A stretch of DNA of 64,000 bases, from assembly GCA_944472135.2 (NCBI GenBank), contig CALYDD020000290.1:58020-122019 (forward strand). Reading direction: 5' to 3'. The DNA comes from Trichobilharzia regenti (lineage: Eukaryota; Platyhelminthes; Trematoda; Strigeidida; Schistosomatidae). This document shows positions 36,285 through 48,834 of this stretch, in pieces (position 1 is the first letter of the stretch; each line of letters starts with the position of its first letter). The notes under the pieces were generated by a model. That model saw only the letters and a program-made list of their open reading frames with translations, had not been told where the DNA came from and did no database searches. The position numbers and the translations under genes were made by a program.

Positions 36285-36520
36285 CCTCGGAATGAAAAGC
36301 GTTGGGGGTTCAGTAGTAGAACACTGGCCGCCAACCAAGATAGTAGTCCAGGGTTTGATTCACGGCCAACGGAGTTGTTCATGTCGCTTAGCGAGTAGTA
36401 AGGCCGGTGAAGAGGGGAGGTTGGGTTTGAGGCTAGCAAACCCAGCCCGCAAAAACAATACTGCTACTGAGACTACAAAGCTCCATCTTGAAGGTCCGTG
36501 TCTTACTAGGAACGCTCATA
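36285..36520 (+). repeat. Family 2 tRNA-headed SINE
   Basis: Head GTTCAGTAGTAGAACACTGG, B-box remnant GGGTTTGATTC, then GAGGCTAGCAAACCCAG, AACAATACTGCTACTGAG and the 3' CTTGAAGGTCCGTGTC. Confidence 0.65.
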
Positions 36521-36869
36521 TTGGAGTCGAATCTGCGGTCTACAGATACCTATCCGATAATGTCTCTGATATTGACACTTATTGATATGAGTCCCTATGT
36601 CTGTGAGGAGAAATCAGTTTCTTCAAAGCTATGGATATTCCTTAGTGTGTTGATCTATTATCCATACAGAGACCACTAGTTAGAATTTTGCCGCCAACTA
36701 GTATCAGTCACGACTAATTACAACAGCCAGTTGTTGTCTATCAAACCAAGGCTATATACTTGGGAGTTCCAACCCTACTCTTAAGCATACATCATCCACT
36801 ATCTTAATCTTAGCTCATATTTTAACATAATTCTTTCTCACTTGACATCTATTGTAATTAGTTATAATA

Positions 36870-37345
36870 GCTGGAGGATTTCATCATGGGCTGACATCAG
36901 TTAGAGGACCATTGGAAAACCATCTGGGAGTTATTGGACAGCCAGTTGTTTCGTCAGCCTAGTTTGGGACTCTTCAGCACTACGCACCCACATTGCGGGT
37001 CCGAACCCAGGACCTTCCGGTTACAAGTCTAGCGGACTCGTTGACCATTGAGCCACTGGTACCCGACCCAATGGCCAACCCATGAATCTTAACTTGCGCC
37101 AATTCATGACATTGCGCGGCCACTTTGCAATGTATTTTTCGATGAGTTACTAACTCACCTTCAACCTGCTGCACCCAGTGGCTTACCGGGCTACGAACTA
37201 GCTCGCTAGGCTTGTAACCAGAAGCTCCTGGGTTCGAACCTCGCAGTGTGGGTGCGTAATGATGTAGAGTCCCAAACTGGGCTGACGAAACAGCTGTCCA
37301 GTACTTCCCAGTTGGTTTTCCAATCAATTAAAAAATCCCTACAAA
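36870..37345. repeat. Family 1 fold-back SINE
   Basis: A minus-strand copy (36873 to about 37130) includes the 3' arm, hammerhead-like module, B box and linker. It is followed by a plus-strand copy from about 37150 with an A-box-like CAGTGGCTTACCGGG, a B box (GGTTCGAACCT, about 37232) and the module ATGTAGAGTCCC...GACGAAACAGCTGTCCAGTAC. The plus 3' arm has an internal deletion. I could not find a convincing target-site duplication here. Confidence 0.75.
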
Positions 37346-37616
37346 AAACCAATACTTGAAATTTAATTATACGTTTACTTGTGATTATCTCAAACATTCT
37401 TTGTGTACTATTAACAAATGCTTTGTTGTGCTTCACATTCCTCAACCCCGCCCATTAGGATTGTTTTCCTTGTGTTTGTGTGATTATTTTTTTCTTTTTG
37501 TAATGTTACACATTTGCGAAATAAACACATACTATAGTTTCAAACTGTATGCAGTATTTTGTTATGGTAAGATATAATTATGTAATTTAATAATTCCTAT
37601 TGTAACATTAGGAACA

Positions 37617-37690
37617 CCAGTATTCAGCGAAGAGACTCTCTTCAGCGAATTTGTTATCAAGCTGTACAATGATACATATGTATATGAATT
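37617..37690 (+). repeat. Dispersed repeat, shared with 53720-53795
   Basis: The shared core is TTCAGCGAAGAGA, then CTCTT..GGCGAATT or CAGCGAATT, and AGCTGTACAAT. Both copies lie in introns of the host gene. I cannot assign a family. Confidence 0.55.
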
Positions 37691-38434
37691 TTTTAAAAGA
37701 AATTATATCCTGTGAGAGCATTTAAACAAAGTTGTGAATACATAAAGTAATAATAATGGTAGTCGAAAATACAATTAAAATGTTTGTCACTATAATCATA
37801 GTTAGATATCAAGTGTCAAGTGGCAAAACAAATAATGTCACATGGGGAATAGTTCATACGAGGTATAGATAGATGTTGGAAAGGGATGTGTATAATTATA
37901 GGATTACTAGGCGACTATAAAACGTTGCATAGCATGGTAGTGTGAAATTTGATAAGATAAAATTCAACACTGAGAAAAAATAGTCGGATTTACAATGACA
38001 AGTGGGACAAGTGAAATAATACCGAAAACAGTATAAAGCGAGAATAGTAACAGTAATAATAATAATAATAATAATAATAAATATAATAATAATCGTAGTA
38101 ACGAGGGAGAAGTACACAGATGAACTAAATAAACAAAATTAAAAAAATAATAAATGCTTATATCTTTAAGGTCAAGGCAGATATAGTGACTGTACATACA
38201 TCTTTTGTAAGCGGACGTCTGGCTTAAATTCAAGAATTTCCAAAGCCTCCTGTCTTAAGAAGTTTAGAATGAAGAAGACGCTACAAGTTAGCATGAATTC
38301 GATAGACGATCTCAAAATCATAGTCAAGGTTGGTAGGGTGGTAGAAGTCGAACAAGTGTTCTAGAACAAAGCTTCTCATGTAATAAATAAGTCCTAGAAT
38401 GATTGTCTTTTTAACTGACTGCTGGTCAAGACTA

Positions 38435-38735
38435 GCCACATGCTGACTTCAATTAGAGAATCGTCAGAGACCAGGGAATACCAGACGGCTATTTTGTCCT
38501 AATTTGGGCTTCCCCAGCAGTACATACTTATGCTCTCTTCAGGTTACAAGGCGAGTTCTTATACCACTAAGCAGGTGAGACAAAATCCAATGGCCTATCC
38601 GGTTATAACTTATGCTGTTTCGTGATATATAGCGCAACCGGTAGCCAATATTATTGGCAAGTATTTGTTATCACTCTTGACCTGATGGTCGAACCTCACT
38701 GGTCACGACTTCCTACTAGAACTTCAGACGACATC
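38435..38735 (-). repeat. Family 1 SINE, minus copy
   Basis: The order on the minus strand is a worn 3' arm, TTAGGACAAAATAGCCG (GAAA changed), a decayed head, and the AGCGCAACCGGTAGCC linker complement. It is an old copy. Confidence 0.65.
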
Positions 38736-39204
38736 ATTCTGTTATGAATGAATAAATCACTAGTGAGCACTGAATTGCATACTATTTATCATTGTAAAAT
38801 TTTACACCAAAATGTCACACATTTCAGAAGAGTAGACATACAATTTTAGAAGAATTATAACAATTAAAGATGTACAATAAACGAAAATGTACAACAGATT
38901 AAGAAGAATTCGAATTAGTGTTTAATTAGATGAACTGAAGGCATCTGACTTTGATCTACTGTAAATAACCTTAATTTTAATCACCTCAAGATTTTGCAGA
39001 AAAAATAAGACTTAAACTGAAAACAAAACAAAACAGTAACAATAGATAGACAGGTTAAAACTTACCATTAAAAAATTCCATGAATTAATTTCTTCTCTTA
39101 CGGTGTGACCACTCTTCATCAACCCTCCCTTATCTAATTTTTTACTAGCTTAGTCCTATCTATTTTGGTTTTTATTGAACTGTTATAAACGAATGAAGAC
39201 TTCA

Positions 39205-39365
39205 ATTGAATTTGAGATTTTCCCATTGATTAATGGGACTGAAGTGCTTCTCTCACAGGGCTCGAGCCGCGGTGGGAACATCATCACTCACTGGGAAATG
39301 CAGGTACATCCAGATGACGAGTCCCAAATAGGATTCCACTGCTAGTCCTCATCCACAAATTAAAT
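39205..39365 (+). repeat. Smα-like SINE with internal deletion in the hammerhead
   Basis: CTCGAGCC (worn B box) is followed by CATCATCACTCACTGGGAAAT, GGTACATCCAG, ATGACGAGTCCCAAATAGGA and then directly TTCCACTGC. The segment holding GAAA, stem III and the cleavage triplet is missing, so the ribozyme is dead. Confidence 0.8.
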
Positions 39366-39794
39366 TCGAATGAAGACTTCATTTACATTTTGAATCTCCG
39401 TATTTTATTTTTTCAAAAAGAAAGTTTTTGTTGTTGTTGCTGCTGTTGTAGGCGCTTACTTTATCATTCTTCTCCTTCTTTTTCGTCTCTTTTTTTCGTA
39501 GCAGTAGGAAGCATTTCATTCTCTGTTGGAAAAGCAAAACTTCATGATTAGTTGTCGTTCATTTGTTAACTATGAGATGTTGTGAATGCGTTTAGGGTTA
39601 TTTTTTCACAAGTTGTGAGAAAAAAAGAAATTGGCGTAGTTTTGCTTTGTGATGAACTTTTTTCTTTGAACGATTAATTAAGGAAAGGAATAGATGCGTT
39701 GTGCATTCTACTGATGTCCGTTAATACGCTACACTTGACGAGAAACCAACGGAATAAATAAAAAGATTTTTTAAAGTTGGTATAAGGATTTCAT

Positions 39795-40003
39795 TTGTTT
39801 CAAGTTTGATCATGGATTGATCTCTGTTGAAGAACCATTGAAAACGAGAACGGAGTACTATATAATAGTTGTTTCGTCCTAGTTTGGAACTCATCGGCGG
39901 TAGACATCCACCATCAAGGTTTGAACCGATGACTTTCCAGTGAGTTCAAAATTAGGAATAAACACCTGTCTAGTACTCCCTGGTTTTCAATGGTTCTCTG
40001 TGC
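39795..40003. repeat. Family 1 SINE, worn fold-back copy
   Basis: A minus-strand 3' arm and module (TTTCGTCCTAGTTTGG) with a B-box remnant is followed by a short plus-strand 3' part (CACCTGTCTAGTACTCCC...AATGGTTCTCTG). Confidence 0.65.
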
Positions 40004-40195
40004 GTCGGTGGCACAGTGGTTAGGACTCTCACCGACCATGCACATGGTTCGAGGTTCGATCCTCTACCGATGCACACCTGATATCTATGGTTGGCCTGCA
40101 GAATTTGGGCTACCGATATCACATGCTGAAAATTCTATAACTGTACCAAAAAATACAGTGTGGAATCAAGCTATAAGTCAAAAATCAAAACTCTG
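39995..40195 (+). repeat. Family 2 SINE variant
   Basis: The head GCGTCGGTGGCACAGTGG contains a consensus A box (TGGCACAGTGG) and is followed by a B box (GGTTCGATCCT, about 40053). The distinct 3' half (ACCTGATATCTATGG...CTGCAGAATTTGGGC) matches the minus copy at 35225. Confidence 0.75.
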
Positions 40196-41279
40196 ACATC
40201 GTCAATCCATGGTCAAACTTGAAATAAAAAGATGTCATCTTACTCTGTTCTAACTGTTATTTCTTCCCTTTTTTCCATAGTGTGAGTGTTATATGGTTGG
40301 TATTTACTGATTGGTTCTCTTAGTTACCTTCAGCCTCGATTCCTACTCCGCTTATAAAGATTTAAGTACCTAGACTATTAACATTCTGGTGCATAGGCAT
40401 TTACATGTAGAATTGTGGTTCACTGATCTTGATGCTTGACTCCTAACCACTGGTTGGTGATAGATTCAGAACTGGCTACATCCGTCGAAGTCTTGGTAGC
40501 TAGCCAGGTAATATTGTTATTTTTCCCTCGCACACAGTAGGTGTAGCTAGTCAGCAACTGCATGAAAATGTAGGTGATTGTTGAGTAAACTTCTTTCTTA
40601 AGAAACGTTGAAGTGATTGTTGAATTACCACTAACATATTTTCGATAAGGTGTTACATTTCTGAAAATAAATTCCTTAGCTCCCATAACTGTGTATTATC
40701 TTTTGACATGAGTGCTCGAACTTAAGAAGACCAATAACATTATTAACAATATGGTTACTAGAATTTCGATTGCTTGCAAAGGAGTTGGCATTCAAGTCTT
40801 GAGTATAGGTCTTGTCCTTATTGACGCTCCTTAGCCAACATGTGTGTGTGGTGTGTCTGTGTGTGCATAACTTCATGGATTCGAATCCTCATCCATGGCC
40901 TTGCCAGTAATCACTGGTGTTATTGCTGCACTGCTAACGTCAGTGCACCAACTCAAAGTGCACTGCAAGTGTCTGATCAAATTCGATTAGCATTTAGAAT
41001 TAGACAACATAGAACCAGTTACTACCTAATGACTAATTCATACTATTTTTTTAATTCTTTGCATCCCTGGTGGGACATAAGGTTTCGAACTATTTTCGAA
41101 GTTTCAGTGGCGGTGGTGTTATTCCTATAGCCGGGGGTTGCTATCTTCACACCTAACCTTCCCTCTCTCCTAGGCTTGCTACCGTCTAATAAGCTAGACT
41201 GGCGTTTAGGAGTGTGTCAATCAGTAATGGGATCTGAACCCCTCCTGTGTGGCTGGCGGGCATTCTGTCATTGTACCCA

Positions 41280-41605
41280 CTAACGCTATTAGAATATATA
41301 CATTGACTGGTCTCTAAGGGGCAACCAGTATAGTGCGTATAGTCCTTGGTATTAGTGCAGTCTGAATTCTATCTGTCAAGTTTCCGGTGTGGTTAACATG
41401 CCAGGTGGCTCACCACAGTGGTGTACTCTGAAACAATGTTAGATGGTTAGAGGCGATTGGAAGGACACTTTGGACACCTAGGTTTCTTGCTTGTTCTCAC
41501 CCGTCAACAAAACTTAAATGCAATCTTAAGGGAATTCATGTCGCTTATGAGATTCGAACCCGTGTCGCCTAGTGCTGTAGCTATTAGAATGTATAATTTA
41601 ATTTC
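41280..41605 (-). repeat. Decayed family 3 repeat
   Basis: A minus-strand copy with the family edge (AGTGCAGTCTGAATTCT), a ribozyme remnant (TTGACGGGTGAGAACAAGCAAGAAACC) and a B box (GGGTTCGAATCTC, about 41550-41562). The core is altered. Confidence 0.6.
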
Positions 41606-42049
41606 ATGGACGACATCATATTAGCTTTATAAGCATGTAGTTTGTTTCCTTTTGCACATTTCGAAATTACTCTGACCTTACAGTCTTTTTTCCCCCACCA
41701 TATTGAATACTGTTCATGTTAGTTAACAGTGTGTGAATAATATAATCACTTCTCTGATCAATAATTCAGTACTTATATGCCATAAAAAAGATCAAAATTC
41801 AATTCAATTTGATTCACTAGTTTGCTGTATTACTCAACTGTTCACATTTGAATCAGAAAAAAATTTTTAAATGGGGATTTTTAGTGTGGCATGTATCCAA
41901 CCTATTTTTATCTTTGCATCAGTGTAAATAAAGTAGCTAATAGATCAGAGATTGCCTTAGGAATTCTCCGCAGATTATTTTTAACGACTGCTATGAGTGT
42001 TACTTCTTACTCAGCCGCCTGATCTAATAGTCTAGAATTATGCATCTAT

Positions 42050-42345
42050 GCATTGATTATTAGATGGTTGAAGGCAATCGTCAAGAGATCATTCACCTAA
42101 GTCTCGTGATTATTTGCACTCTTTGTCAACGTTGAAGCTGCAATAATGGAAGGAACCGATGTCCCCTCAATGATTCGAAATCTCATTACCTGGTGCTTCA
42201 ATAATGTAGTGTTACAGAATAACTCAGTGGTAAATTGTCTGGCTGGAGCACTTGGTGACGCCAGTTCGAATTCCTTGCTGATAACCGGTAATAAGCACGA
42301 AGTCTAGGTCTACGGCTCCCTACCGATTGCTTATTACGATTACTA
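42050..42345. repeat. Family 3 repeat, inverted pair
   Basis: A worn minus copy (42050-42205) is followed by a plus copy (42215-42345). The plus copy has AACTCAGTGGTAAA (A-box region), CAGTTCGAATTCC (B-box region) and CTTGCTGATAACCGGTAATAAGCACGAAGTC. Only part of the hammerhead core survives. Confidence 0.55.
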
Positions 42346-42929
42346 ATAACAACTTAAAGATTCTTCTAGCTTTGGTGATCACATTGCATAGAATCTAGTC
42401 AGAGTCAACACTAGGGATTAGATACATAACACTAGTTGCAGCCCACTGACCAATTACTGTCTACAGGTATATATTTATATATATATATATGAGTGTCATT
42501 TATGAATTGATTTTTCAGGTTTTATTCTGATCTTTTATTATTGAGGTTTTAGTAAGACTAAGAATCAGTATGCACAATGGTGATGAGTACAAGGGCTGTT
42601 CACAATCAACATCTTTCATGGATATATACAGGGAACTATTCTTCCAAATTTGTCGACTTAAATGAAATGGACACCAATTCTACCGAAACAATTCCAGGGC
42701 CTAAAGAAAAGCATTGTAACAATAATTGGATGTTGGAGGAACATAGTTTACAGCCATTTAGATGTATTCATGTATAAGAATTAGTTCGAACTGTTTGTAT
42801 TAGCATAGACGAAAAATCAGATATTTTTGTAACATTGGAAAGACTGTTATACTGTATGATTATTTTTTCGAAAAAATTTCTTTACCTATTCAAATCGGTT
42901 TTGAACCTATCGGTCATGGGTTACTCCTT

Positions 42930-43080
42930 TGTCTCACACCTCTGCTCACTGTTTCTATTATGCTTTTCTTGTACTTTCTTCTCTTGCTTCGCGTGCTACA
43001 CGGAGTGTGGCGACTTGAACTTCCGCACATTTGTGCAAAGTCCTATGTCGAAAACAGATAGACAGACAGACATGGGTTCG
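42930..43080 (+). mobile_element. RTE-like LINE 3' tail
   Basis: The plus-strand 3' UTR of the SR2-type LINE (TTCTCTTGCTTCGCGTGCTAC, GCACATTTGTGCAAAG) ends in the (AGAC)n tail at about 43056-43070. This is the same end seen reversed at 2366. Confidence 0.75.
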
Positions 43081-43194
43081 AGTCCTGCTCCGCTTTGCCG
43101 ACTGGTTAGTGTCACCAACCAACCCTCCTTCTACCCACACTATAAGTGTAGCTCTTAGCCAGGTCGTTCGCTTCTTCTCAATTGAATTGTTTGT

Positions 43195-43400
43195 GCATCG
43201 ACAGTTCAACGATAGAATACTCGCCAACCACACGGGTGGTCTGGGTACGACTCCTAGATGACGGACATACTCCTAGATTTCCTCTAGTTCACTTGACAAT
43301 AGCATGTCTAGAAGAGAGGGGAGATTATATGTGACTCTAGCAAATCCACTCTCTTTAGGTAACAGCAATAATACTGAAATTCTCAAGCTTAAAACCTTTT
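43195..43400 (+). repeat. Family 2 tRNA-headed SINE
   Basis: Head TTCAACGATAGAATACTCGCC, worn B box GGTACGACTCC, body ACTCTAGCAAATCC and 3' CTCAAGCTTAAAACC. Confidence 0.55.
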
Positions 43401-44149
43401 CTTCCCCATCGAATGTAAGGCATAAAAATGTCACATGTTTGGTGGTATATATCAATAATAATGACACACTGGAACGGTGGAAGCGGTTGGTATTTCCTCT
43501 TTCATGTTTTTGTCAAGTGTCATTCTTCTTGTTGATATTATGATTTTTGTTTAATTTTCAATTTTTTTTTTGAGAAAATAAACTCAACAAATAAATTATA
43601 TTCGTTCATTTTTTTCAGGTGTTAGGTTTTATAATATTAATAGAAAATACCAGTATTAAGCCTTGAATTGATGATAATATGTTCTGACTGTCATATTATT
43701 GTCTGTATTGTTGTTCACTCCAACCAACTCTTTGATCTTTTCCGCATTAATGCAAAAAAAATGTTGGCTTTACAAAAATGAAAAATACGAGTATCACATT
43801 AATTATCTATAATTCATTCAATTGTTTTTACTTTGCACTGTTTGTTGGCTGTGTCGATTTATCCGTATAAGATACTCATCGCCAGTAGTGCATGTTGGCC
43901 TGTCTGTCTGTCTCGTTGTTTATGATTTTTTTCTTATGTCGTAATTGCTTTTCCGTATTTAACATAATTCATTACTACTATTAGGATTATAAACATTACT
44001 GTACAGTTGTCTAATTCGCCACCACAACTCATCTCTAGTACATCAAACAGAAACAGTGGAAAAGAGAGGATTGAAAAAAATAATAAACACCCCATTTTGG
44101 TATATGAGGAGGATTGTTTAATGTCGTCAGGATTAATCATAACTCGAAG

Positions 44150-44345
44150 TTCCTTGTTTGGCAGTCGTTTAGTGGATAAATCTTTGGCGTTTAAAGTGAC
44201 AGGTTTCTGGGTTCTAGTCTCATCAGGAGCACCATCAATCATTCGGGGTGGGGTGAGTGGGTGGATTGGTGAGGATGCAGGTACCTCCAGATGACGTATC
44301 TCAACTGGGACGAAACTCTAGTCCTTGATTCTATTTTATCACTGG
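44150..44345 (+). repeat. Smα-like relic
   Basis: A B-box remnant (GGGTTCTAGTCTC) and the linker are followed by CAGGTACCTCCAG-ATGACGT-...-GGGACGAAACTCTAGTCC. Both the CUGANGA core and stem II are changed. Confidence 0.6.
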
Positions 44346-45929
44346 ATACCGACAAACGACTCTGTGTCTTAGAATGTTGTATTGTATAACTAGATAAAAT
44401 ATCACACACTGAAACCCAATGATTTTACTTGTAAGTTGTATGATTGGCGATTAAAACTCTTGTCTTTTAGGAATTATGAAATTTTTGCTGAATTATGCTC
44501 AATAGAATACAAAAAGCTTCATTTCTACTGCTAAAATCATAACCACCTACCTACCTACCTATCAGAAAATGGACAATCATACTTCATGATTGTTAGGCTG
44601 AAAGCGGGAATGGAATTCCTCACAACTTGTATGTTTGTGATATTGCTAACTTGTGCTGAAATTGTAGTGTAATATAATGTGTACTTGACAAAAAAAGGTA
44701 AATAAATCGATACAGTCTTGCTCGAGTTTGTCGCCTGTTTTGCGCGCGCCGAGTTACTTCAGTTAAGTTAGGAATATGACAGAGGAGAAAGATTAGTTGT
44801 AGTCGAGCTAAGGCATGACCGCGGTTACTGGAACTTGAGATTATATGTGTCCAAACTAAGTCCACTTTTAACAGTTGGAAAAAATTTCACCATTGGGTAT
44901 ACAATATTCACCATTGTAAAAGTTTTTGTATTTTCCAATGAATGAAAAACAAAACGACATACCTGTTTTTTTTACTGACGTTTCGCTATTTAATGCTACT
45001 GCTAATAGCTTCATCAAAGTATTATTAAACCAGAATTTACAAAATCTCAGCTTCTACACAACAACTTAATCATCGTTCATCAGTAGGGGGTAATTTTTAC
45101 GTTGTCAAGGTGACCAATAGGTTGGTGATAACAAAACCATATGTAGTTTGTTGGATTCGATAAGCGTATAAAATTATAAAAACAGCATGTGTTTTTGTAA
45201 TGAAATTGCTTATCACATTCGTGTTGGTTTTTGTCATTTCATGGGTGAGGGGGGGATTGTAACCATGTTAAATTCTGTTTTAGTCCATCGTTTCTGTTCA
45301 GACAATGCGGATTCCATTTGATATGAAGTGCTTCTGGTATCAGACATTATTTGTGATTTCTGAAATTTTTCAGGATTGTTTCAGTATTGTCACAATCAAT
45401 TTTGTGGCCTGATTCTATGATGTGTAGACCTATGTCTGATTTTTGAAGCTTTTCTAGTTCAACTGTATTTCTCAATGGTTGAACAGACGCTCTACAGTGT
45501 TCATTTCTTCTGCTTTTGACTTCTCTCTTGGATTGTTTGATGTATATCGCAAGAATTTTATTTTGTAGACACGGTTAGATTGAGAATCCTTAGGGATTTG
45601 GTCTTTTACATGGACAGGGTTGGTTTCCTGTGTGGTTAAGTGAGTCCCATAAAGAAGTAAAGAAGAAGAATCGAATCAGTGTTTGAAAACTTGATGTGTA
45701 GCCAAATGTTGTTGATCAAAGTTCTCAACGTGTTTCATAAGTCTTCACTTATAGAGTTATGTTGCTTTTTATCACACCTTTGTTTATTCATTGTGTTATA
45801 TCACAATGTACTCTGTACTCCTTAACTTTGTATACTGCTCTTTTATAAGCTCAGATAACTGAATTATATTCCATTCTTCTTTTATGTTTGTATCTGTATG
45901 ATGGTAGTACACACTCCCGTGTTAAGTAA

Positions 45930-46430
45930 TGTAATATAGTGAGTAATATTGAGGTTAGACATAGAGCGTTAGGTAAGAATGGGTAAATCAGTCGAGGATA
46001 TTGTGAAACTACCATAGACTGAGAGGTGGCTAGAACACGTGTTGCGCATGCCGAGTCATGACCTTCCTCGACAAATAATGTTAACCAGATTGGAAAAGAG
46101 TTAGCGGTGATTACACGGAAACCTGTCATCAGTTCATTAAGTCTTTGGATGTTGGTGTGAGGCAAATAAAGAGGTGTAGACTACGTGGCTGGAGTCCTTA
46201 AGATGCTAAGAACCAATGTCTGAGACTATTATTGGTGATATGTTTCAGAATCGTTCTCAGTGTAACGCCTCTGTGTTCACTAAACCATCATGTTTTTCCA
46301 TGTTTCCTTCACATTTCTACTTGTTCTACATCTCTTGAATCTCCTTTTCCTCTCTCTTTTTTCTACTTTTGTGTGAAGTTCTTTGTTAATGAAACCGAGT
46401 CCAGTCAGGTTTTTGTTCTGAAATAAATAT
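45930..46430 (+). mobile_element. RTE-like LINE remnant, plus strand
   Basis: Recognisable pieces in the SR2 order are AATATTGAGGTTAGACATAGAGCG, GAACACGTGTTGCGCATGCCG, TGGCTGGAGTCCTTAAGATG and CAGAATCGTTCTCAG, then a worn 3' end. Frames are broken. Confidence 0.7.
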
Positions 46431-46546
46431 ATATTTTGAGTCAAGCATACTCTGAGATGGATTCACAACATTTTCTTAATTTTGTTTATTTTACTATAAT
46501 GTAACATTTGACAGAATTTTTGTAATTTTGTTGTTTTGATTTTCAG

Positions 46547-46734
46547 GTCGTCACATTTTGGCCACATCAATTCTTCAGGTTTTCAAAACAAACTGTATCC
46601 ATATAATAATAGTAATAATAATAATAACAGTGTGGCTGGCGCTCCTCCTCGTGTTCCTCATGTACCCGGTACTAATTGTTCAACTTCATGTACTTCAGTC
46701 AACTGTTCACCTTCAATCAAACTGCCTCCATCAA
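46547..46734 (+). CDS. Internal exon of the host gene
   Basis: The exon starts after TTTTGATTTTCAG and ends before GTAATT. Its first base completes the codon left open at 27769 (AT+G, Met), and it leaves one spare base for the next exon. The 62 full codons have a short Asn run, then A-P-P-R-V-P-H-V-P-G and a Cys-containing stretch (C-S-T-S-C-T-S-V-N-C). The spaced cysteines are unusual in this protein but do not form a known zinc motif that I can see. An 18.8-kb repeat-filled intron precedes it. Confidence 0.8.
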
Positions 46735-46979
46735 GTAATTATTAGTTCTCTTTTATGTACATGTATTATATATCATGTAACTTGTTGCTAATTGAATAAA
46801 TCTGTGTTTTTAAGGAGTACTCTGAATCTTGGAGAAGAGTTTCCTCCATATAAATTATGCGTATTTCGTACATTAACATAAATGGATTCTTTTACTGACA
46901 TCTGCCAAACTTAAAAATTCTAAGCAGTTTAGCGCTATATAAGATCAAAAATGACACTCGAACACAATCAGAATGATGA

Positions 46980-47150
46980 CTAACAGACATTAGTTAAAGA
47001 ACCACTGGAAACTAGCAAGTACTGAACAGTTGTTTCGTTCTTGTCTTGGACTCTTCAACCATATGCATCCATGTGAGCCGACAGGACATTCAGGTTACGA
47101 AGCGAACACCACTTGTCATTCAGCCACACTGGCATAGAATCCTACAGCCC
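46980..47150 (-). repeat. Family 1 SINE, worn minus copy
   Basis: GACATTAGTTAAAGAACCACTGG (3' arm) is followed by AACAGTTGTTTCGTTC...GACTCTTCAACC (module complement) and a degenerate head. Confidence 0.6.
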
Positions 47151-47284
47151 ACGATTTCTAACATACCAATTCGGGATATACGGTGTCACAATTAGTCAGT
47201 ATCATTTACGAGTATCTATCCTGATATTCCTCGAGAATCGAGAAGGCGAGAAACACATTCATCAACCTGAAACCAATCCGGAAA

Positions 47285-47835
47285 TCTTCGTCACACAGCC
47301 AGCATCAACAACAAAATTCAGTCGGATTTTCAATACAGACGTCAAGTCAGTCAGTTCTTCTATACAGATCAGAAACTTGACGGGCGGGTCACAAAGAATA
47401 TTTCAAACAGGCTAACTCAGACCTTTATCAACAACTGTCTTCGCTCTATGCTGAAGATCAGATGGCTGGACCGAAAAGAATCACTAACAAGAAACTATGG
47501 GAAGAAACAAAACAAGAACCAATCGCCAGCCAACAAATATGCAGGAGAAAGTGGAAATGGATTAAACACTCGCTGAGGAGGCCGCTGGGTGACATCGCGC
47601 GCGCGTCAGGCCATTGCTCGAGTGGAACTAGGCCAAAAGGGAAGCGGCGAGTGGGACGTCAGCGCAAGGTGACATGGAGGAGATCGTGTGAAGAGAAGTT
47701 GGTTGAAACAGTATGGACTAACATGGATGCAGGTGAAAAGTATAGCAGAAGGAAGACAGAAGCAGGCAAGTGGAGACGTGCAGTTGAAGCCCTATGTTCC
47801 ACTAGGAACCCAAGGGAATCATAATAATAATAATC
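47285..47835 (+). mobile_element. RTE-type LINE 3' fragment with (AAT)n tail
   Basis: The plus strand reads as the C-terminal domain of an RTE-type LINE in two joined frames. About 47325-47460 covers R-I-F-N-T-D-V-K and then C-L-R-S-M-L-K. About 47462-47824 (120 codons, open) covers L-W-E-E-T, R-R-K-W-K-W-I, L-R-R-P, G-K-R-R-V-G-R-Q-R and A-L-C-S-T-R. It ends with (AAT)n from 47822. This family differs from the SR2-type elements by its end (CTATGTTCCACTAGGAACC) and tail. It is truncated at the 5' side and lacks the catalytic domains. Confidence 0.8.
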
Positions 47836-48834
47836 CTAACATTCCACTTGATGGATCCCATTAGAATTCCATCAGCTTCATCCCGTAGACACTCACTGAA
47901 AATCAGTAGACTGCTTAATTTCTAAGTGTTGCTTCTGAGGGATTTGATTGATGTCAAGTTAGACTGTGAACTAACATCTGTTAGAGAAGTGTTGAAATAA
48001 ACAGAGTATTGGAGTCCTTTTCTTCTCCCCTTCCAAACAAGAATTTGACAGATCGTATGCTATATATCCGGATGTTGAACGCTCTCTCTCTCACACACAC
48101 ACATACGCGTAGAGAGAGAGAGGGAGAAAGCAGGATAGGTAGAAGGGAATATGACAAATTGCCTACATTTTGTTGTCATCATTCTTTTCAGTTCTCCATA
48201 CAAGTATGTGTATCTATGTATATCTGCCTGCATATGTATGTATGTGTCTGTTTATGCATAGTTTGTGTTAGCGCTATTAAAAGTTAATTAGATCATAGTT
48301 CCGATCTATTATGTGTGTACAAACTCGGGTTGACAGAAAACTTTTGCAGTCATTATTAGTATTAGTAGTATTATTATTGTTATTGTAATCATTATCGTCA
48401 TCATCATCACAGTTATAAATTGTCATAAATTGCCAACTACTAACAAACACATCATCTTGACAAATAAACGTTTTTGATTTTGATAAAACGGAAGTCTTGT
48501 CTATTCTATGTATGTATGTGCATGCATATACATATGATGCATACGAATACCATAACATACCATACCACTGAAGGTTATGACGCTTTACAATCTATGCTTG
48601 TATCATCAGCAATATAAGTAGTATGTTTTAAATCTAGGCTAATTTTTTTTCTATTCGTTTTATTTATACTCCTGCATTCATTCTGAAACAGTATACACAC
48701 ATAAATAAATATTCAGTGCGATAAAGTATGTACATATGTATATAAATTAAGCTGGTCAGTGCGTTCCAGATGCAGATAATTCTAATATAACATCCATTCC
48801 ACAAGAGGTTGATTAAGTAGCCCAGTGGATAACA

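Noticed and set aside
42577..42777. A possible extra exon of the host gene
   Set aside because: Composition is balanced, but there is no convincing acceptor and donor pair. The flanking exons (27769 and 46547) already join in frame.
45000..45060. A hammerhead remnant at GACGTTTCGC...GCTTCATC
   Set aside because: It shares only a CGAAAC-like string on the minus strand. The other core parts are missing.
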